Made by a program: the position numbers and the translations under genes | Origin: Coriolopsis trogii | Taxonomy: Eukaryota; Basidiomycota; Agaricomycetes; Polyporales; Polyporaceae | Assembly (NCBI GenBank): GCA_020543525.1 | Contig: JAHYIO010000001.1 | Location: 1,550,001-1,614,000, forward strand | DNA length: 64,000 bases | Direction of reading: 5' to 3' | In this document: positions 11,019 to 22,735 of the stretch, in pieces | How positions within the stretch are numbered: the first letter of the stretch is position 1 | Layout: every line of letters begins with the position of its first letter | Notes under the pieces: model-generated | The model's input: the letters and a program-made list of their open reading frames with translations, nothing else | Databases searched by the model: none | What the model was told of the DNA's origin: nothing

Positions 11019-12736
11019 CTAGAACCACCGAGGAGGCGGTTCTGTTTCTACCACCTCGCCCTCGGAACTTCTCATCTGTCTGATGATGCGACCAAGCTCC
11101 CGAGGCCCCTTCACTTGGCAAACCACTTCCTTCAGCGTCGGGATGCTCTCAAACGCACGACGAGAGTATTCGGACGGGTTGAAGGCCATCATTGATTCTT
11201 CCGCGGGACAAAGCGGTGCTGGACTGTCTGACGCTTCTCGTCGCGATGCTTCGCTGCCGTCGAGGTCCATGAGACAGCGGCTTGGTGTGGGGTTGAGATA
11301 CAGCTCGTTCACGCTCAGCTTGAGTGTCTCGAGAGCCTCCAGCGATGTGAGCGACTCGAGCAGCGCATTCTTTGGTTTCAAAACATAATATTGCATTCGT
11401 GTGAGTCACCCCTGTCTGCAAGAAAATGGGATCGTCGACTGACCATCGACTGCACGACGTCGCAATCCTTGTAAGCCTTCGGGATACTGATCTCCAGCGA
11501 GAGCTTCTTCAGCGCCGCGCATCCAGGCTGGCGCAGGATGTCAGGGAGGTCCGACTCCTCTTCGCTAAACAGGTCGCCCCACACACGCATGTCGAGCTCC
11601 GTTGGCCGCACGTCGTCCAGAACGCAAGCGAGCATGTCCAGTTCCTCCGCGTGCACCATAGCGACGTACAGCCGGGAGACGGTGCACGTCAGCCCGAGGC
11701 AAAACAGGCTCACAAGGTATCCGCCGAGCTCCTCAAGGTGCCCCCACGTCCCGAGGAGGAGCTGGTCTTCCCGGTTGATCGCGCGGGTCGCGCCCCATTG
11801 AGGGAGACGTTCCATCCTGTCCTCCACGTCGTAATCGAGCGGTTGCAAGACGGTCAGGGTCTTGAGGTTCGGGAACGCGTCAACGTACGGCTTCAGATAC
11901 GGCTGTTCGTCCGCGAGGAGGAGGTCGCGCATCTTCGGGTACACAGTTATAGGCACACCGTCCGGGGGCCCGAACTCCTCGATGTTGTGCCGGCACGAGA
12001 CGTCCATGCGTTCAAGCGTCGGCGCAAACGCCGCGCACAGCACCACGGGATGATAGTCCGCGGCATCGTCGGGTTCCAGGAGATCGAGGAACGGCTCGCA
12101 CTCCTCCTTGTCTTCTCCGTACGAGAATTCGACCGAGCGCAGCGGGGCCTGCATGCTCCTGATCATGTTGAAAGCCAACTGACACGTCCCGTTGTCCATT
12201 TTGAAAGACTGCAGGGACTGGAGCCCGACAATGACGTTCGCCAGATCTTTGCTCCTCTCGAGGAGGCCGTCGATGTCGAGGAGCGTCAAGCTCTTCAGCT
12301 CCGTCGCGTCCTGCAGGATCACCGCCAGACCTTTCCCTCCCCTTTTCGACAGATTCCCAAAGGAGAGCGTCAGCTCGTGCAGGTAGGGGAACCGGGTGTC
12401 GTCTTCGGCCAGCAGGAACCGGCAAAGGGAGAGGAGTGCCCGTTTGTGGGACAGAAACACGGGCTCGCCGAGGACTAGCCGCGCGCCGCCCTGGTACATG
12501 GCCCAGCAAGTCCGCATAAGACTTGAGACCTCCTTCCGTTCGCACTGCGACCGGATCGCGAGGAGGATGTCCAGGTTCAGCTTGGGCGGGGCCAGTGGAT
12601 GGCCCTCGGATACACTGCCATTGCTGGCTCCGTCGACGTCCATGAACTCCTCGCTGTGGTCGTCTCTGCGAGGCAGGGCTTGACGAGAACTGAACCTGTC
12701 GGGTGGTGGCGGAACGATTGTGAGTGAGAATTGCAA
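11019..12736 (-). CDS. F-box-like / leucine-rich family protein, tandem copy 3
   Basis: Exons 11444-12736 and 11019-11369; 547 residues. Same architecture as copy 1: an N-terminal F-box-like block (NLDILLAIRSQCERKEVSSL, then MRTCWAMYQGGARLVL), leucine-rich blocks (LHELTLSFG, LKSLTLLDID, LQSFKMDNG), then LRSVEFSYGED, HPVVLCAAFAPTLERMDVS, ELDMRVWGDLFSEEE and, after the shared intron, a C-terminal domain with SLEALETLKLSVNEL and EYSRRAFESIPTLKEVVC. The acceptor at 11370-11371 (CCAAAG) is weak but is the only one that keeps the family sequence. An acidic EEFMDVDG stretch precedes the F-box. Probably a ubiquitin-ligase substrate adaptor by analogy; function not demonstrated. Confidence 0.75.
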
Positions 12737-13263
12737 GTCGTTACCCTCGGCGACGACCAGTCGCCTTGGAAGATGAGCGTGATGACCATACTATAAAAGG
12801 CAACAATGCTCTAAAAGGAAATCCCGACAAAAGTCAAACTGTCAGTACATCCAGCTTGGCGTTGAGACTTACTCGAATAAAGTGGTGGCTAAACAGGGGC
12901 AATGGACAAGTAAGGGGATGTGAACGACGATGCACGGAAGTAACGTGTACCGTCGGACCGCGTCACGAGTGTCCTGTAACATAAACCAACGCAGCGTGAA
13001 GTTCCTAGTTATACAACAGTCCGTGGGAGTACTATGAGATAGAGCCGTAGACAGTATGCGAGCGAGCGAAGGGAACGAGCGAGCAAGTGAGTGTGAGTGA
13101 GAGCGTTGTCCAAGCATCCGTCCGTACTATTCCACAATCATCATCCAATCAGTATCCAGGGTCCCAAAAAGCACGATGCATAGCACACAACACAGTAAGG
13201 TAACAAAGACGAGCAAAGCGAGCGACACGACAGCGAGAAGAACGACGGAGGAACACGGATGCA
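12737..13263. other. Intergenic region upstream of F-box copy 3
   Basis: No convincing gene. Around 13055-13105 there is a GAGC/GTGA-rich low-complexity stretch. The only ORFs are short and lack motifs. Confidence 0.5.
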
Positions 13264-15589
13264 TCACCTGGGCTCGCGATCAATATCTGGCGGCTCCGGG
13301 TTTTCCGGATCCCACATTCGCGACACGTGTCGTGAGGTAGGCGGCCGTGGTACCATCCCGAAGCTGCTCTGTCGCGTAGATGCTGGTTGTGAAGCCGAGC
13401 GGGGCGTGCACGCAGGCGTGGTCCCATACTCTGGGGAAGGGAGGATGACTGGCGAGTCGTGACCATGTCGCGGGAGCGGCGGCCTGAACGCGGATTGGGT
13501 GGTGGATGTCGGAACAGGTGACGACGCGATCGACGTCGACCTGGAGATCGGGACGGGAAGCTCCTGTGAGCGCGCAAAAGAGGTGGACCGGACCCGGGAG
13601 GGTCGCGAGGGTGCCAACGGATCCGCGATGGAGAAGTCGGCGGAGCGATAGTGACGGACACTGTCTGGACTATCTGACTCTCCGCGTTGATGCATTCGGT
13701 GACGCCAATTCGAAGAAACGCTGACGGGTGACCATGCGCGACGCGGATTCTTTGGTCGCAGAGCCATGTCGTCTTCAACCTCAGCAGGGTGCATTGATCT
13801 CCAATTGGCAGGATCCTGGAGCCACGCTTCACGTTCGTGACGACGTGCGACACGACTGAAGCTGTGCATCGTGCACAAAGAGAGAATGGCCCCTAGAGAG
13901 ATCGCGTCAAGTTGCGGTTCATCGACCAGGAAGAGGGTCAACATACAGTCGATGATAATCCAACTGTTTGCCCCCAGGAGGAGCTGCTGGGTGACACCGA
14001 CCAGCATAACAATGGATATGACCAAGAGGATTGCTGTAATGAACGTGGTATATAACAACTGCACGCATCGTCAGTACAGCAGTGAATAAGCCATGGAGGT
14101 AATCATACCTCGTTCTTGAGCATGTTGCGCAGAAGATCTGCCCGAGGGACATAGCGGATAATCCGCTCCATTACAGAAGGCGGTGGGGGAGAAGGCGCCC
14201 GCGGATACTCCGGTTCACGACTCGTTGACAACCTGACCGATGCACCAATCGATGCGGACGACATGCGGGGCGGTTGGGGAAGGGGCAGGTCGCCTGGTAT
14301 CGACGATTTGCGCTGGAACACGCTGCTCGGGTACATGGGCTCGCCCGACCACCATCGACGAAAACGATCCATCATATCGTCTGGGGAACTGCGGCCAGAG
14401 CCAGGTCGTTCTGGTGGCTTCTCGGAGTTGCCGTTAGGAACATAGTCCCACCAACCTCTACGGTTCATACCCTGACGTCGGTCCTCGTCCTTCTCGACCG
14501 ATGTGACCGAACTTGTCTCTTCTTCTTCTTCTACCGAAAGGGACAATCGGGCATGGTCGGCTGGGCTACGATATGACCTGTAAACGGCCCACATGACTAG
14601 AATTGGTCAGTGAAGTGCGCATATAGGAGGTCGAACATATCTCACAGCAGAAACAAATGAAAGCGGCCTCAAGAAACTGAAGGATGATGGAAACAGGCAA
14701 CAAATCAGATTCCGAGACGGTCTCGCACGTTCCTAAACAGTATAAGTGTTGGCTCTAGTCTGAGGCGAGCAACATACCTGTGAACCGCCTTCCACCTTTA
14801 TATTCGACTAGCACGATACCTGAGACTGCGATAATGGCAGCTCGCATTAATGCCAGTACGACAATCACGAATCCAGCGTTGTTCAGACATCGGTACGCTT
14901 TCGTACCCAGGATTCCCGTGACCTAAGTGTAGATTAGCTGCACGAAGTCAGATGGCAGCATATATACGAGCGTACTAGCAACGTGGAGGAGATCAGCACA
15001 CCCCCCTTCTTCAACATGCCCGTCCTGCAATGAATGCAAGCGATGAGGAACGGGAGAGAGAGTGAAGCACACATACTCACGCAGTGCAATCAATGGAAGT
15101 GCGAAAGTCTGCGATGACGAAGAACACAGAAACAAAGACACCAATGACTTGACTGGCAATGAGCATGTAGAAGAGCGCCTTATTCTTGACTTTCACTATT
15201 TGGCAATATTGTATGGACCTGTAGGTATTCCGCAAGAAGAACACACTGAAGGCGCCGCCCATGACAAGCCAGCCTGAGGATACACGCTGGTTTGGAGTGT
15301 ATACGGAGCTGATGAGCGAACCGTCCTCGAGAGCGAGGTAGGAAGGCTTGAAGGACGACACGGGGATTTTGTAGTAGCGGGCAAAGTCCGGGATGGTCAC
15401 AGTGGTGTGGATTACAACATGGACGACAGTGGGGGTTCCAGAGGGTCCAGGGCAGGGCGTAGCATAGGCAGTCAGACCGTCAAGGATGGTCGCGGCGACA
15501 TCTTGGACAAGAGAGGTGACCGTAGGCGTGGAGAGTGAATGAGTGGGCGGGTGGAGAGAGAGGGCGGCGGAGTGAGGGCCCGAACTCAT
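13264..15589 (-). CDS. Multi-pass (about 7TM) membrane protein with long intracellular loop and tail
   Basis: Six exons: 15081-15589, 14976-15024, 14778-14922, 14646-14732, 14109-14596, 13264-14058; 690 residues. Function not recognised. After ~110 extracellular-like residues come hydrophobic segments: WLVMGGAFSVFFL, MLIASQVIGVFVSVFFVI, GGVLISSTLLVTGIL, FVIVVLALMRAAIIAVSGIV, LLPVSIILQFLEAAFICFCF, then a ~160-residue Ser/Pro-rich hydrophilic loop, TTFITAILLVISIVMLVGV and WIIIDCMLTLFLV, and finally ~220 residues of Ser/Pro/Arg-rich, probably disordered tail. The topology resembles a receptor-like 7TM protein with an enlarged third intracellular loop. The start at 15589 is the first ATG in frame; an upstream exon cannot be excluded. 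It shares a ~600 bp divergent promoter region with FAP7. Confidence 0.72.
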
Positions 15590-16196
15590 GACCGACGAGG
15601 GAAGGAGAGGAGGGGGGAAGATGAGGGACAGGGGCAAAGCAATCCTCACCAGGAGGGAGGCATTTGTCGCAGCACAAGCGGACACACAGGACGGGGACTC
15701 GGCATGGGGGCAAGCGGAGAATAGACATCAACGACCTCTGCGGACGCGTCGGCGGACGACTTCTGTCCGCAACTGGGCCAGTCCAACCCCGGACGGCAAC
15801 TGTCGCTTCCAGCAACCACCCCGCCATATGTCCCAGGCGCCCGTCTGTATCCGTATGGTCAAATGAACGTCCGTAGCGACGCCGGCAGACCGACCACATT
15901 CAGAGCTAGAGCACACGATGCCACGCGTTACTCTCGCCGTTGCCTCTTCGCCACGGCCCACCACCTGCATCGATGTCCATGCTCCATCGCTAGACGTACT
16001 CGTCTCTGCGACAATGGCTCTACTCGAGCCGTCTGGACGAGAGAGAGTGCCAAGGCCGTCGTCATAAGTGCCTCCTCGCCCGATCCAGTCGATCGCTTCT
16101 CGGCAACATCCGACCAGATCTCCAGATCGTTTTTCGGGCCCCTTGCTCTCCCACTCGTCGCGGAAACACTTTGCTCTCCCATCATCGCTTACCACA
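15590..16196. other. Divergent intergenic region (7TM gene / FAP7)
   Basis: Carries both promoters. ORFs of up to ~200 codons cross it on the minus strand but show no domain and overlap the FAP7 start region antisense, so I left them out. No repeat or RNA gene seen. Confidence 0.45.
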
Positions 16197-16865
16197 ATGC
16201 CTGAGTCCTCGTCCAGACAGTCTCCCGTCATCGTCATCACTGGCACTCCCGGAACCGGAAAAACAACCCATGCAGAACTTCTAGCCCGAGAGTCCCCCAT
16301 CCCACTAAGGCACATCAACGTCGGCGAGCTCGTCAAGGAGAAGAGTCTGTACGAGGACTTTGACGACGAGTGGCAGAGCTACACCGTGGACGAGGACAAG
16401 GTACGCCTGTAGCTCACCGCCGGCACACCGGCCGCCGCCTTCTGATCCATCTAGTCTCTAGCTCCTTGACGAACTCGAACCGCTCGCTTCAGAGGGCGGC
16501 ATCATTCTGGACTGGCACACCTGCGAAATCTTTCCCGAGCGATGGGCTGATCTCGTCGTCGTACTACGATGCGACCATACAAAACTCTGGGAACGCCTCG
16601 AAAAGAGGCATGTGTACACATCGTCCGGCTGATGTACTCCAAGCTGACGCCTCTGCCTCGCTTCTCTAGAGGCTATCCATTGAAAAAGATTCAAGAAAAC
16701 AACGAAGCTGAGATCATGGAAGTCGTACTCGACGAAGCCCGGTCATCATACGCACGGGAGATCGTTGTTGAGCTCCAAAGTGAAGGCACAGACGACCTTG
16801 AGTCCAACGTCGCACGCATCGTGCAATGGATCGAAGCATGGAAGAAGGACAGGGGATTGTCCTAG
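16197..16865 (+). CDS. FAP7: Adenylate kinase isoenzyme 6 / ribosome maturation factor FAP7
   Basis: Exons 16197-16400, 16462-16607, 16670-16865; 181 residues, the normal family size. The N-terminus carries the P-loop GTPGTGKTTHAELLA. Further motifs are INVGELVKEKSLYEDFDDEW, GGIILDWHTCEIFPERWADL, CDHTKLWERLEKRGYPLKKI, and QENNEAEIMEVVLDEA, all typical of AK6/hCINAP/Fap7. The protein binds Rps14 and works in late 20S pre-rRNA cleavage during 40S maturation, and has adenylate kinase activity. Intron 2 is best read as GC-AG (donor AG|GCATGT at 16608). That gives the family-perfect EKRGYPLKK junction; a GT donor six bases further would insert two residues. Confidence 0.95.
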
Positions 16866-16959
16866 GCGTCGCCTCGACGATTACACAAGATGTACGCTAT
16901 ATGTATACTTTCATGCAATGTTCGACATGGAAATTCATAGGGAGGTAGGCACTCCGCGT

Positions 16960-17845
16960 CTACCGTGGCATGAGCACCCACATGCCCTTGCGATCCTCTC
17001 GAGGCATCCCCATCGCGTATTCGTCTTCGTTGCGCAGACGCTTAGCCGTCTTCTTCTTCCCTTCGGCGATTCTGACCTTCTCAAAATACACATACCTGAC
17101 GCAAGCTCATCAGCACTGCTCGCGAATCAGCATATGATAGCGGGCTGCTTACGCGGCATAGTAAGTCCCATTACCAGCACCACCAGTAGGGCCAGATGCT
17201 TTCACTGCAGATGGGATCACCGTCAGGGCCGACAGCACCAGAAGTTCAGCGGGCCATACGTACTAAACCGCCCGAAGGAGTTGCTGTTGATGCCGCCGAT
17301 CTCCTTGAGCCACCGAGTGATCTGTGTGTTTCATGCATAGCTCGAGTGAGCACCACAGCTCACACGAGCGTAAGCTGTCATACGACACCTTGAAGTCCGG
17401 CTGCTTTTGCAGAAGGCGGATCTTCCTCCGGATTTCATTGCAGTCGTCACTGCGATTGACCCCCACTCAGCCGACGCTCAATTATTACGACAGGGACGCG
17501 ACTTACTAGATAGGGAGCTCACCCTTCAAACACGAGCGCGTCGATGATGGGTCAGCGGGCCTGCATGACAACGTTATGCGCGCAGCTGAGCGTCCTCACC
17601 TCGTCCTCTCCCTCGAGCACGATCTCATCCCATCTCTTCGGAGCAGCGGCAGCGGCAGCCTTCCCCTTTGCACCCGAGGAACTCGATCCCTCCCTAGCGT
17701 CAGAGACGCGAGCCTTCTTCGCAACAGGCTCATTGGAGGCAGCCATCAACGCGGCGAGCGCGTCCGCCTTCTTCTCGAGCTGCGGCTCCTCAGCCGTCAG
17801 GTCGATGACAGGCTCGAGCGCGTCGGATTTGCGTTTGGTGACCAT
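16960..17845 (-). pseudogene. DUF7726-like protein gene with an in-frame stop (possible pseudogene or unusual splicing)
   Basis: Exons 17600-17845, 17523-17560, 17389-17449, 17264-17321, 17153-17204, 16960-17095 all splice in frame (197 codons), but the 38-nt second exon contains TGA at 17552-17554 as codon ~85. The N-terminal exon encodes a basic/acidic Ala-rich nuclear-like segment (MVTKRKSDALEPVIDLTAEE...). Downstream exons give DDCNEIRRKIRLLQKQPDFK, ITRWLKEIGGINSNSFGRF, GPTGGAGNGTYYAAYVYFEK and a short tail ending WVLMPR. The CNEIRRKI...NSNSFGRF...YYAAYVYFEK series matches my memory of fungal DUF7726 proteins. The intron before the stop-bearing exon is only 39 nt. No other AG lets the reading frame bypass the stop. 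A base substitution, sequencing error or non-canonical splicing could explain it. Confidence 0.5.
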
Positions 17846-18474
17846 CTGGGCGACAATTCAGCGGGTAGTTGTGTAGTGATGCAGGCAGGCGGTGGACTGT
17901 GGGACGAAAGAGAGGGGAAGGTCTGGATGCCAGCTCATATACCGCGGTCGTCCCACATTAGTGGCTCGCTAGGGATCAAAGATTCTGGAGAGGCGAGTGA
18001 AAATAAGCGCCCCGCGAGGTGGTCCCTTTCCAGTCCAGTGTCAAGTGACCGTGTCTGGACGCGTTATGTCACGCGTTGGGTGACTTCGGTCTTCCCGGTG
18101 TATTCACGTTCTCTGTCTGAGTCTTAGGAGTGTCGACGACAGGAACGCGGATCCGGCGAACAACGGTACCTAGCTTCCGATATGGCGGAGCCAAGGCAAG
18201 ATTTAGTTTCCCGGCTATCGAGAAGCTTCACTTTACCTAAGAGGCTTCTTGGATTGCAGTATGCATGAGAAACGACATTCACTGCGCCCCAAAGAAGGGC
18301 ACTCAGGGCTATCCAATATGGCAAGATGCATAGTGGAAGAATCCCCAATTATGAGCAGATAACCGACCAGGCCGACCAGCATCGCGCCATACCATACTTG
18401 GCCACACCTATCGTCTCTCGTCTCTAAACCCCTCCGAGTCGACCGCGGCCATCCTTGAACACTGCATGACCCCC
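17846..18474. other. Intergenic region between DUF7726-like gene and PNGase A
   Basis: Upstream side of the DUF7726-like gene and downstream side of PNGase A. No gene recognised. The 3' end of PNGase A could extend to about 18368 or 18432 if one of two alternative terminal introns is used. Confidence 0.45.
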
Positions 18475-20912
18475 TCAACACGCGCGGCCCCGAATCCCCG
18501 AGCTCACCGTCCTCCGGAAACCAGGCCCGCCCCCTGGCCTGATCTGCTCCTCCGGTACCGGGGGCTCCTCGTCGCGCAGCGTGCCCCATACAGCATCCCG
18601 TACCCAGGCGTCGTTCTTCGCAGCGATGGTCCGGAAGTAGCTCTCTCCCGTCGCCGTCGTGAAGGCGAACTGCTGCTCCGTCGCACCCGTGCCGTTGATG
18701 GCGTGCCGGAGCCCGGGCCAGTCGTCCATACCGACCGTGCCCTGGGCGCGCTGGATGGAGAGCGTCGTGCGGGGGCCGTGCGCGAAGAGGGGGGCTTGGA
18801 GCACGCGCGCGTAGGTCTGGTTGATCGCGGAGCCGTAGGCACCTGTGGACCCGGGGTGTCAAATGTGGGGAATCGCAGTGTATGAGAGCCGGTGCTGGGA
18901 CGACATACCGAATTGCATCTCGTACAGACTGTAGTTGGAAAAGACAGATAGAGGATAGGAGAACGCGTCCCTCATGACGGGGAGTCCGCCATGGGTGGAC
19001 TTGCTCGTGCCTTCGGTGAGCTGGACGCCCCACTGGAAACGAAACGGAAAACATGATTGAGTCCAGGATAGTATTGGCCAGAGGATGAGCCGCGTACCTG
19101 CACCCAGCCGTCACCGACATATTTCTGCTCATTGGAGTAATCAAGCCGCTGCTCGAAGCGGACGACCTGCCGTCCCCTGTCGCCATGGATCACAGACTCT
19201 ATTACAACCGACCGATTGGCAGCTACGGAGGTCCGCACGGTTGTATTATCTGCTGACACCCTGCCGTCGGTGGTAATCTGCGGCTCCGCCGACACTTCGT
19301 ACTTAGTCATGGTCCCGATGACCGCCTTGTGACCCAGCCACACGTGCAGGGAACCCGACACGAACCAGTTTGAGTTGATTGTGGGATTCTGGCCTTGACC
19401 GCGCACGCGGAGGGTGATGTTGTGCTCAGCGCCGTTTGCAAGAGTCGGTAGGAAGGGAGTGACATCGATGATGTATGTTGGCTGGTCATAGGCCCCAAAT
19501 GCCGTCAGCGGTCGCCAGTTCGTGGGTGTAATGCCACCAGTATATATGACGGCGTGAGGCCACACCACCCCCGCTAGCTTCCCATCTACGAGCGCCTGGA
19601 TTTCGCGGAATGGACCTTTACCGGTAAGGCCGGTCGAGGCAGGGAAGTAAGGGATGTATGTGTCGGGTGTGTTGAGGTACCAAAACTCCTCTGCGGAGTT
19701 ACCAGAGGCATATATCTCCAAGAAAGCCTGCTGCGCGGTGCGTGGGACAACCACCTGAGCCGTTCCACCGATGTCGTCTGCTATGGTGAAGAAGTTGGTT
19801 TGGTTCGGTGAAAGATTACTGATGGGCAAAATGAGGTCGGATGTCGCCGGCTTCGGGTGGGCCGAAGTCAGCGGGTAGAAGCTTCCGGTCAACGTCACTG
19901 ATGATCGATTTTATGCTCAGTGTAAATGGGGAGCATCGACCGCTGCAACATACCATGGAAAATGCCATCCAGCGCGCTGTACGTGATATAGATAAGTTAT
20001 TGACTTGCTGAACTGTAAACAGGGTATGTCTCACAGGTCGGTCGAGATAATATTACTGAAGTCCATGAGAAGGTCGCCGGGACGAGCGAAAAGAGCGGTG
20101 TAGTGGGTGACATCCTTCACGCTGGCGGATCTGTAAGGAATTTGCTCAGTAGCAAATTGAATGCGCGTACATCCTGACGAAAATCATTGCGCGTGAGTCT
20201 CTGCGTCTTGAAAAAGGAATGAGGTGCACTTACGTCCAAATTGTCCCGCTCTTGGTCGGTTCTGCGCTAGAGTGTCGCCAGACTACACTTTCATCAATAC
20301 ATACGCGGAAGTAACGGTCCGTTCGTCACGACGTACTCTCAACATGGGACAAATACATAGACTGTATGGAAGAACAGCATGAGCATCCTCCACCTCCGCC
20401 GAGTAGTAGTACTATCGGCCGACTCACGCTCAAACGATCGTATTGAGTCCCATTGCTAATCGATGATGATTACAGCTATGTCGCCTTCCTGGTAACCACG
20501 CTACTCACGAATAGACTGTAAGGTTCAGCGTAATGGCTGCCCAATCTCCGGGCTGCCCGCAGGCCTTGTCCGTTGGCGGGGTGTACGGGACGACTGCTGG
20601 GTTATTGTAGCTTCCGTCGCCGAAGTCGTGCTGCAAAAGTTCGACGATACACTTCGGGCTAGTGCGGGGAACCACCGGCGGAGCATATACTTGTAAATCC
20701 ACGAGAGGCGAAACCGTGTTATCATTTGTTGCCAGAGGTACGCGCCGCTCGATGGTCGGGTACGCGACCGAATCCGCGGCGTCGGACGTGTCGGGAGGGC
20801 CTGCGGCTAGCACTGCGAGCAACGGCTCCAACTCTTCGGGGGCCGGCTGGCCCTTTACATGCGTGAGCAGCAACGCACCAACGAGACTGGCGACACCGAA
20901 TGAGATGCGCAT
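18475..20912 (-). CDS. Secreted peptide-N4-(N-acetyl-beta-glucosaminyl)asparagine amidase A (PNGase A family)
   Basis: Nine exons: 20509-20912, 20428-20455, 20337-20361, 20234-20282, 20035-20130, 19954-19976, 19098-19897, 18909-19032, 18475-18842; 638 residues. The N-terminus is a signal peptide (FGVASLVGALLLTHVKG). Family motifs include CIVELLQHDFGDGSYNNP, VWRHSSAEP-like IWRHSSAEPTKSGTIWT, DVTHYTALFARPGDLLMDFS, ASGNSAEEFWYLNTPD, GPFREIQALVDGKLAGVVWP and FVSGSLHVWLG. PNGase A cleaves N-glycans from secreted glycopeptides, including core alpha-1,3-fucosylated ones. The C-terminal end is uncertain: I read through to TGA at 18475, but a GTGAGC donor at 18490-18495 could lead to a short alternative last exon. 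It is divergent from the INO80 subunit gene. Confidence 0.9.
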
Positions 20913-21321
20913 GCATGCGATAGTCTTGCTCGGAGATGACGATGGTGGACGTTCAACTTGAAGCGTTCAAGGCAAAGCTCGAGTCGACGCCTATGCCAAC
21001 GTGGTGCCCTGTCTTTCGCTCTTTACTGCGACGAGTTCAAGCCGTTGATAACGGGCCGCTGAGTCTAGAGAACCCGCCATCATGTGGAGGCCGGTGATGG
21101 TCGAACTTCGAAGACAGGACCAGGAGCATGGCCATGTGTCGAGATAGCGCTGGCTTCTGCCCCCTGCGCCCAGATCTTGCAACTACGTAATCCGGCGTCT
21201 GCTATGATGGGGTGGGCGTCTACGCGCGTATGCAGTCGTGGGACGTACGGCTTCAGCCACATAGAGCAGTCCAAACACTCTTGGCCTTTGCCATCCGTAC
21301 GTTTCGCTTGCCTACACGGCT
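20913..21321. other. Divergent intergenic region (PNGase A / IES2)
   Basis: Holds both promoters. Short ORFs in several frames, none with motifs. An open frame at 21212-21321 lies upstream of the chosen IES2 start but lacks an acidic, family-like composition. Confidence 0.45.
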
Positions 21322-22735
21322 ATGCCACCGCGGAGAAGACCTGTTGTTTATGAGGAAGAGTCGGAGGATGCTGCGAGCGGTGAGACGAGCTATACCTCCA
21401 ACTTCTCTCTCGTTTACACCCTTTCTCTGGGATCTAGAGGCGCAGTCCGAGCCCGTGGAAGATGACGAGCTCGACATGGACGTTGATGAAGACGATGAGG
21501 ACGCAGACGCGGAGGAGGGCGATGATGTGGACATTGTCGGGGATGGCACGCACGATGACGAGGGAGTTGTGGACGATAAAGACGTCGTGGAGGAAGACAT
21601 CGAGGACGAGTTGATTGACGTACGTTCTGTCGCTCCACCGTTGACGCGCCATACCATCGTCTCAGAGTACTTCGCCCATGGCGGCACGTAGGACGCGTCG
21701 GACGCGGCGGCATCGCCAGCACCTCCAGTAGCAGGCCCCTCGCACCCGCGGCTCAAAATCAAACTCAAGCTTCCGCAAGCCCATCACACGCCTCCCCGTG
21801 CGCGCAAGCAGGCTCCCCCTCGAGGTGAGACCTACGTCCTGTGAACTTTTTTACACCCCCAACGAATGAGTAGGGAGCGACATTGAGTCGGAAGACGAGG
21901 ACGAAGACGAAGAAGATGAGGACGGCTCTACCCGTTCGGGTTCACTGGCTGCGGGAGCGTCAAGTCGTGTCTTGACCGCACGTCAGGCGGTCCTCGCCAA
22001 CGTCGTTGATTCATCTCATGTCTCCTTAGGTTCGTGGACGTGCATGGACGGATATACTCTCCCCGCCACATCTGACATCTCCCCAAAGCGGAACCACCGA
22101 ATCCTCGGAAGAAGAAACCGCTCACTGAGATCGAGATCGCCCTCAAGCGCGAGGAGACCGCACGCAAACGGCGGAACCTCACCGAGAAGAAACTCGAGGA
22201 CGAAAAGGTGGGTCTCGTACATACCGACCTGACTGTGGAATTCATAATGCTCACGACGCCCGGTTGGCGTCAGGCGGAAACGATCAACCGTCTCCTCAAG
22301 AAGCAGTCCCGCGCAAGAGGGAGGCGGAACGCGCTTGCCACAGCCGAAGATAAACCCGGCCCAGAGAACGCACCCGGGGATGGCGACGAGGAAGAAGCAC
22401 CCGAGGCCTCCGCTCCCCCTCCGACGATGTACAGATGGGTCTCCAGCGCCCGACCAATAGCAGACTCGGACACGGCGGCGGAGCGTGTCATGACCATGAC
22501 CTTTTCCGTTCCCGTCAGCATGCTCCCGCTAGCGACCAATGGGTCGGAGAGCGGCATGGATGTGGACGGCTCATCGTTCTCTAATGGGTCGAAGCCCCGA
22601 GTGCCGCCTGCGACTCTGCCACAATGTGACGTGCAAGGGTGCACGGCGGTGAGGAAGTACCGGCTGGTACGCGATTTTCAGAAGGGCGCGTGCGGGATGG
22701 GCCATCTGAAAGTCCTCGAGGGACAGACGGTATAG
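21322..22735 (+). CDS. IES2: INO80 chromatin-remodelling complex subunit B / Ies2 (PAPA-1-like and HIT zinc finger)
   Basis: Exons 21322-21379, 21438-21619, 21692-21824, 21874-22029, 22089-22207, 22274-22735; 369 residues. The start MPPRRRPVVYEEESEDAAS leads directly into a long Asp/Glu-rich stretch, so I preferred it to in-frame starts further upstream in another frame. The PAPA-1-like region reads LTARQAVLANVV ... KKPLTEIEIALKREETARKR, then NLTEKKLEDEKAETINRLLK and KQSRARGRRN. The C-terminus has a HIT-type zinc finger (CDVQGCTAVRKYRLVRDFQ, then GACGMGHLK). This pairing is that of INO80B/Ies2, which stimulates the ATPase of the nuclear INO80 remodeller. Alternating acidic and basic tracts suggest disorder outside the two domains. 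Confidence 0.9.

Noticed and set aside
11426..12478. 350-codon plus-strand ORF opposite F-box copy 3
   Set aside because: Antisense shadow of the clearly family-homologous minus-strand exon.
15728..16336. 202-codon minus-strand ORF overlapping the FAP7 promoter and first exon
   Set aside because: Antisense to FAP7 exon 1, no motif, and crosses the divergent promoter.
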